Under the pieces are notes generated by a model, which had not been told where the DNA came from, did not search any database, and was given only the letters and a program-made list of their open reading frames with translations. Positions 60,022 to 64,000 of a stretch of DNA of 64,000 nt are shown here, piece after piece; the first letter of the stretch is position 1; every line of letters begins with the position of its first letter. The translations under genes were made by a program, and so were the position numbers. The stretch is from an uncultured Bacteroidales bacterium (lineage in GTDB: Bacteria > Bacteroidota > Bacteroidia > Bacteroidales > Muribaculaceae): NCBI GenBank assembly GCA_902792435.1, contig CADAZN010000007.1, forward strand, positions 1 through 64,000. Direction: 5' to 3'.

Positions 60022-60801
60022 ATGGATTACAATTTCCTGAAGATTGAGAAAATAGATGGTGGCATCACCATCCTGAAAATATCGGCTCCAAAGTCGCTCA
60101 ATGCGCTCAATTCAACAATCTTGGGTGAGCTTGACAACTTTGTTGACAGCATCGACCCTGCCGTTCGCGTGCTCATCATCACTGGCGATGGCGAGAAGTC
60201 GTTTGTTGCTGGTGCCGACATCAGCGAGATGGCACATCTCGATGAGCAAGAAGGCTATGAGTTTGGCAAACTCGGTGCTGCGGTGTTCCGCAAGATAGAG
60301 GTGTTGCCAATTCCTGTGATTGCCGCTATCAACGGCTTTGCACTGGGTGGTGGCTGCGAGCTCGCTATGGCTTGCGACATCCGCATAGCATCGGTAAAGG
60401 CTAAGTTTGGTCAACCCGAGGTTGGACTTGGTATCATCCCAGGCTTCTCGGGCACCTACCGCCTGCCCAAGCTCATCGGTCAGGGCTATGCCAAGGAGAT
60501 GATTTATACTGGCAAGGTTATTCGTGCCGACGAAGCGCTGCGCATTGGTTTGGTCAACTCCATCCACGAGCCCGAAGAGCTTATGCCAGCAGCTATCGAG
60601 ATGGCTAAGAAGATGCTTGCTTGCGCTCCAGTGGCAATTTGCCTCGCCAAGCTGAGCATCAACGAGAACTACGACCTCAATGCTCCCGAAGCTCTCGAGC
60701 TAGAGAGCAAGCTCTTTGGCAAGTGCTTCGCCACTGCCGACCAGAAAGAGGGTATGGACGCTTTCCTAAATAAGCGTAAAGCTACTTTTGAAGGTAAATA
60801 A
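60022..60801 (+). CDS. crt: Short-chain enoyl-CoA hydratase (crotonase)
   Basis: The 259-residue crotonase has the oxyanion-hole region FVAGADISEMAHLD, NGFALGGGCELAMACDIRIAS with one catalytic Glu, and FGQPEVGLGIIPGFSGTYRL with the second. It interconverts 3-hydroxybutyryl-CoA and crotonyl-CoA. It lies 12 bp after atoA and lets acetoacetyl-CoA, after Hbd, join the crotonyl-CoA pool. Confidence 0.92.
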   Translation: MDYNFLKIEKIDGGITILKISAPKSLNALNSTILGELDNFVDSIDPAVRVLIITGDGEKSFVAGADISEMAHLDEQEGYEFGKLGAAVFRKIEVLPIPVIAAINGFALGGGCELAMACDIRIASVKAKFGQPEVGLGIIPGFSGTYRLPKLIGQGYAKEMIYTGKVIRADEALRIGLVNSIHEPEELMPAAIEMAKKMLACAPVAICLAKLSINENYDLNAPEALELESKLFGKCFATADQKEGMDAFLNKRKATFEGK

Positions 60802-60832
60802 AATCAATAATCATTAAATAACTCACTTTACT

Positions 60833-61669
60833 ATGAAAATTTGTGTAATTGGAACCGGAACAATGGCTAAGGGTATTGTCAAGGCGTTTGCAGCCAAGAT
60901 GCCTGTTGTCATGAAAAGCCGCACCGATGCCAGCCTTGAGAAGGCTATGGCTTCTATCTCTAAGGGTTACAACAAACTCGTAGAGAAAGGTAAAATCACT
61001 CAAGAGAAGATGGATGCTATCTTGGCAAACATCACCACAACTACCGACTACGCTACATTTGCCGATGCCGACCTCGTAATTGAGGCTGCTGTTGAGAACA
61101 TGCAGTTGAAGAAGGACGTCTTCATGGAGCTTGACAAGATTTGCAAGCCCGAGACTATCTTCGCTACCAACTCATCGTCGCTCTCTATCACCGAGATTGC
61201 TGCTTGCACCAGCCGTCCCGCTCAGTTCATTGGCTGCCACTTCTTCAACCCAGCCGACCGCATGGCTCTCGTTGAGGTAATCCGTGGCCAGCTCACTAGC
61301 GATGAGACTGCTAAATGCATCATCGACCTCGCTACCGAGATTGGCAAGACTCCAGTGCCCGTGAACGAGGCTCCTGGCTTTGTGGTTAACCGCATTCTTA
61401 TCCCAATGATTAACGAGGCAGTTGGTATTCTCGCCGACGGCATTGCAAGTGCCGAGGACATCGACAAGTGTATGATGCTTGGCGCTAACCACCCAATGGG
61501 CCCATTGGCACTCGCCGACCTCATTGGTAACGACGTTAACCTCGCCATCATGGAAGTTCTCTACAATGAGTTTGGCGATCCCAAGTATCGTCCTCACCCA
61601 CTGTTGAGAAAGATGGTTCGCGCTGGCCTCTTGGGCCGCAAGACCGGCGAAGGTTTCTATAAATATTAA
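60833..61669 (+). CDS. hbd: 3-hydroxybutyryl-CoA dehydrogenase
   Basis: The 278-residue protein has a Rossmann start ([16 protein letters not shown]), [22 protein letters not shown], catalytic [19 protein letters not shown], and the C-terminal helical domain [18 protein letters not shown]. It reduces acetoacetyl-CoA with NAD(P)H to 3-hydroxybutyryl-CoA. It is 31 bp from crt. Confidence 0.93.
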   Translation: MKICVIGTGTMAKGIVKAFAAKMPVVMKSRTDASLEKAMASISKGYNKLVEKGKITQEKMDAILANITTTTDYATFADADLVIEAAVENMQLKKDVFMELDKICKPETIFATNSSSLSITEIAACTSRPAQFIGCHFFNPADRMALVEVIRGQLTSDETAKCIIDLATEIGKTPVPVNEAPGFVVNRILIPMINEAVGILADGIASAEDIDKCMMLGANHPMGPLALADLIGNDVNLAIMEVLYNEFGDPKYRPHPLLRKMVRAGLLGRKTGEGFYKY

Positions 61670-61718
61670 TTCAAGTAAACACTTAATCATTCAGTAATCT
61701 TTTTTCTTGCTATTATTC

Positions 61719-61747
61719 TGATAACTGAAAACTGACTACTGAAAACT
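61719..61747 (+). repeat. Dispersed CTGA-type intergenic repeat, copy 3
   Basis: CTGATAACTGAAAACTGA followed by CTACTGAAAACT lies in the hbd-bcd gap just before the bcd start. It shares the core CTGATAACTGA with the copies at 29303-29333 and 55564-55588. Confidence 0.5.
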
Positions 61748-61756
61748 AATAACTAT

Positions 61757-62896
61757 ATGGATTTTAGCTATTCAAAGACAGAACAACTGTTCCTGCAGAT
61801 GGTTCGCGAGTTTGCCGAGAAAGAGGTGAAACCTCTGGCAGCCGAGGTCGACGAGCAGGAACGCTTCCCCATCGAGACTGTTGAGAAGATGGGTAAGCTG
61901 GGCATGATGGGAATTCCCGTGCCCAAGCAGTACGGCGGTGCCGGTGGCACTGTGCAAATGTACATCATGGCAGTTGAGGAGCTCTCGAGAGTTTGCGCTA
62001 CCACTGGTGTGGTTCTCTCGGCTCACACTTCGCTCTGCGTTGCTCCTATCATGGAGCACGGAACCGAGGAGCAGAAGATGAAATACCTTCCCAAGCTTGC
62101 TTCGGGCGAGTGGATTGGCGCCTTTGGTCTTACCGAGCCCAATGCCGGTACAGATGCTGCAATGCAGCAGACCACAGCCGTTGATGCTGGCGACAAGTGG
62201 ATTCTCAATGGTTCTAAGATTTTCATCACCAATGCTTCTTATGCCAACGTATTTATCGTTATGGCTATGACCGACAAGTCGAAGGGCACCAAGGGCATCT
62301 CGGCGTTCATCGTTGAGAAGGGTATGCCTGGCTTCTCTATCGGCAAGAAGGAGTTGAAGATGGGTATTCGCGGTAGTGCTACTTGTGAGCTCATTTTCGA
62401 GAACTGCGAGGTTCCTAAAGAGAACCTGCTCGGTGCCGAGGGTAAGGGATTTGGCATTGCCATGAAGACCCTTGACGGCGGCCGCATTGGTATCGCTTCA
62501 CAGGCGCTGGGTATCGCTCAGGGCGCTATGGACGAGACTGTTAAGTACACCAAGGAGCGCAAGCAGTTTGGTCGTGCTATCGCCAAGTTCCAAAACACTC
62601 AGTTCCAGATGGCCGACCTCAAGACTAAGGTTGAGGCTGCCCGCTTGCTCGTGCGCAGCGCTGCCTGGAAGAAGGACATGGGCTTGCCCTATAGCGCCGA
62701 CGCTGCTATGGCTAAGCTCTTTGCTGCCGAGACTGCTATGGAAGTTACCACCAAGGCCGTTCAGTTCCATGGCGGCTACGGTTACACTCGTGAGTATCCT
62801 GTAGAACGCATGATGCGCGACGCTAAGATTACCGAGATTTATGAGGGTACATCTGAGGTTCAGCGCATGGTAATTGCTGGTCATTTATTTAAATAA
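61757..62896 (+). CDS. bcd: Butyryl-CoA dehydrogenase
   Basis: The 379-residue acyl-CoA dehydrogenase has GAFGLTEPNAGTDAAMQQT and KIFITNASYANVFIVMA for FAD binding, and QFHGGYGYTREYPVERMMRDAKITEIYEGTSEVQ with the catalytic Glu of short-chain enzymes in YEGTSE. It reduces crotonyl-CoA to butyryl-CoA. With EtfAB it probably bifurcates electrons from NADH to crotonyl-CoA and ferredoxin, as in Clostridium, but that is inference from context. Confidence 0.94.
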   Translation: MDFSYSKTEQLFLQMVREFAEKEVKPLAAEVDEQERFPIETVEKMGKLGMMGIPVPKQYGGAGGTVQMYIMAVEELSRVCATTGVVLSAHTSLCVAPIMEHGTEEQKMKYLPKLASGEWIGAFGLTEPNAGTDAAMQQTTAVDAGDKWILNGSKIFITNASYANVFIVMAMTDKSKGTKGISAFIVEKGMPGFSIGKKELKMGIRGSATCELIFENCEVPKENLLGAEGKGFGIAMKTLDGGRIGIASQALGIAQGAMDETVKYTKERKQFGRAIAKFQNTQFQMADLKTKVEAARLLVRSAAWKKDMGLPYSADAAMAKLFAAETAMEVTTKAVQFHGGYGYTREYPVERMMRDAKITEIYEGTSEVQRMVIAGHLFK

Positions 62897-62914
62897 TAAA
62901 GGAGGACACAAGAT

Positions 62915-63697
62915 ATGAATATTATAGTTTGCGTAAAACAAGTTCCCGATACCACTGAAATCAAGATTGACCCCGTAAAGGGCACCTTGATTCGTGATGG
63001 AGTACCTAGCATTATGAACCCTGACGACAAGGGCGGTCTCGAACTCGCTCTACGTCTCAAGGACGAGTGTGGTGCTCATGTGACTGTTATCTCGATGGGT
63101 CCTCCCCAGGCCGACGTTATCCTGCGTGAGGCATTCGCTATGGGTGCCGACCGTGCTATCCTCTTGAGTGACCGCAAGTTTGCAGGTGCCGACACTTTGG
63201 CTACCTCTTACGCCCTCTCAGGCCTGTGCCGCACTCTCGACTACGACCTCATCATCGCTGGCCGTCAGGCTATCGATGGCGACACTGCACAAGTAGGTCC
63301 CGAGCTCGCCGAGCATCTCGACCTGCCACAAATTACCTACGTTGCCGATGCTAAGCGTCTTGACAATGGCAACCTCCTTGTTCACAAGGAGAACGAGGAC
63401 AGCGTGCAAGTGCTTGAGGTTGAAGGCAAGTGCCTCTTGACCGTTCTCGCTTCGGCTTTCGAGCCTCGCTACATGAGCGTGAGCGGCATCATGGATGCCT
63501 ACAACAAGGAAGTGGAAGTGTGGGGCGCCGACAAGATCGACGTTGAGGAAGGCAAGCTTGGTCTTGCTGGCTCACCTACCAAGGTGTTCCGCTCATTCCC
63601 CAAACCTATGAAGGAGCCCGGTGAGGTTCACGAGGTTACTCCCGAAGAGGCTGTTGAGCTTATCGTTAATAAACTGAAAGAGAAACACATCATCTAA
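62915..63697 (+). CDS. etfB: Electron transfer flavoprotein subunit beta
   Basis: The 260-residue protein has NIIVCVKQVPDTTEIKIDP, NPDDKGGLELALRLKDE and LIIAGRQAIDGDTAQVGPELAEHLDLPQI, typical of EtfB in Bcd/Etf complexes. An AGGAGG sequence precedes the start (AAAGGAGGACAC), unusual for this genome. It follows bcd by 18 bp. Confidence 0.94.
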   Translation: MNIIVCVKQVPDTTEIKIDPVKGTLIRDGVPSIMNPDDKGGLELALRLKDECGAHVTVISMGPPQADVILREAFAMGADRAILLSDRKFAGADTLATSYALSGLCRTLDYDLIIAGRQAIDGDTAQVGPELAEHLDLPQITYVADAKRLDNGNLLVHKENEDSVQVLEVEGKCLLTVLASAFEPRYMSVSGIMDAYNKEVEVWGADKIDVEEGKLGLAGSPTKVFRSFPKPMKEPGEVHEVTPEEAVELIVNKLKEKHII

Positions 63698-63710
63698 AAG
63701 TAAAGAAGCT

Positions 63711-64000
63711 ATGGAAAAGAAAGATTATAAGAACGTATTCGTTTTTGCTGAACAACGCGAAGGTGTAATCCAACCCGTTGCTTTCGAACTTTTGGGCAAG
63801 GCTCGTGACCTCGCCGATGTGCTTGAAGAAAAAGTTGTTGCCATGCTTCTGGGCTGTGGCATCAAAGATAAGGCTCAGGAACTCATCGAGTTTGGTGCCG
63901 ACGAGGTTATCGTTGTCGACACTCCCGAACTCAAGGACTTCCTCAGCGAGCAATATTCACAGGCTGTGTCGCAGATTATTCTCGACCGCAAGCCTCACAT
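63711..64000 (+). CDS. etfA: Electron transfer flavoprotein subunit alpha (partial, 5' part)
   Basis: The first 96 codons are present from ATG at 63711: MEKKDYKNVFVFAEQREGVIQPVAFELLGKARDLADVLEEKVVAMLLGCG. These match the N-terminal domain of EtfA, and the gene follows etfB by 13 bp. The FAD-binding C-terminal domain is beyond the window edge. Confidence 0.92.
   Translation, partial: MEKKDYKNVFVFAEQREGVIQPVAFELLGKARDLADVLEEKVVAMLLGCGIKDKAQELIEFGADEVIVVDTPELKDFLSEQYSQAVSQIILDRKPH

Noticed and set aside
1-64000. CRISPR array, prophage, transposase, rRNA operon
   Set aside because: No regularly spaced direct repeats, integrase, transposase or rRNA-like sequence was seen on either strand.

Overview
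The window is a bacterial chromosome segment from the order Bacteroidales. Evidence: a SusC/SusD glycan-uptake locus, a PorQ-type type IX secretion protein, a DUF4492-cydAB cluster, and many Bacteroidetes-style promoters (-7 box TAnnTTTG) with few Shine-Dalgarno sequences. Genus is not decidable by eye; Muribaculaceae, Prevotellaceae or a Porphyromonas/Odoribacter relative all fit. Coding density is high, and both the first and the last gene run off the window.

1-5.6 kb: a very large secreted multi-module protein (minus strand, cut by the left edge) with a leader holding a tiny ORF and a terminator-like hairpin; a damaged MFS sugar transporter, a relic of another membrane protein, and tRNA-Leu(TAA). 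5.8-16.4 kb: housekeeping and envelope genes: two small TonB-domain proteins, PorQ, a TraB/GumN protein, an acyltransferase, cytochrome bd oxidase with DUF4492, 6-phosphofructokinase, menaquinone methyltransferase and a PhoH-like ATPase.

16.8-29.3 kb: a polysaccharide-utilisation locus. A GH13 alpha-amylase and a GH53 endo-galactanase, both with dockerin-like repeats, face a susC-susD-susE-susF-like operon and a divergent LacI regulator with palindromic operators. susC carries a one-base frameshift in a G run. 29.5-43.5 kb: gamma-carbonic anhydrase, aminopeptidase P, an M16 protease, an ECF sigma/anti-sigma-like cluster, a 2H phosphoesterase, a secreted protein with a sorting-signal-like tail, a Crp/Fnr regulator preceded by three FNR-like boxes, a DUF2975/HTH pair with palindromic operator, and radA.

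43.8-49.7 kb: hutH-hutI (histidine degradation), a DKNYY lipoprotein, an M50 protease and an aminotransferase. 50.0-64.0 kb: one long co-directional cluster encoding fermentation of lysine to acetate and butyrate: CoA-transferase subunit A, kal, kce, kdd, kamA, kamB, kamC, kamD, kamE, CoA-transferase subunit B, crotonase, hbd, bcd, etfB and the start of etfA. Lysine is isomerised (KamA, KamDE), oxidised (Kdd), cleaved with acetyl-CoA (Kce) and deaminated to crotonyl-CoA (Kal). Bcd/Etf reduces this to butyryl-CoA, and the CoA transferase moves CoA to acetoacetate, which re-enters through Hbd and crotonase. KamB/KamC probably repair the B12 mutase.

Gene-free stretches over 300 bases: 3481-4104 holds the leader/attenuator, a terminator and the relic; 5458-5847 the tRNA and its terminator; 16444-16803 two promoters and nothing else visible; 27954-28277 the susC promoter and operators; 40051-40362 a terminator and the DUF2975 promoter/operator; 47301-47635 a terminator and promoter; 49747-50064 two divergent promoters.
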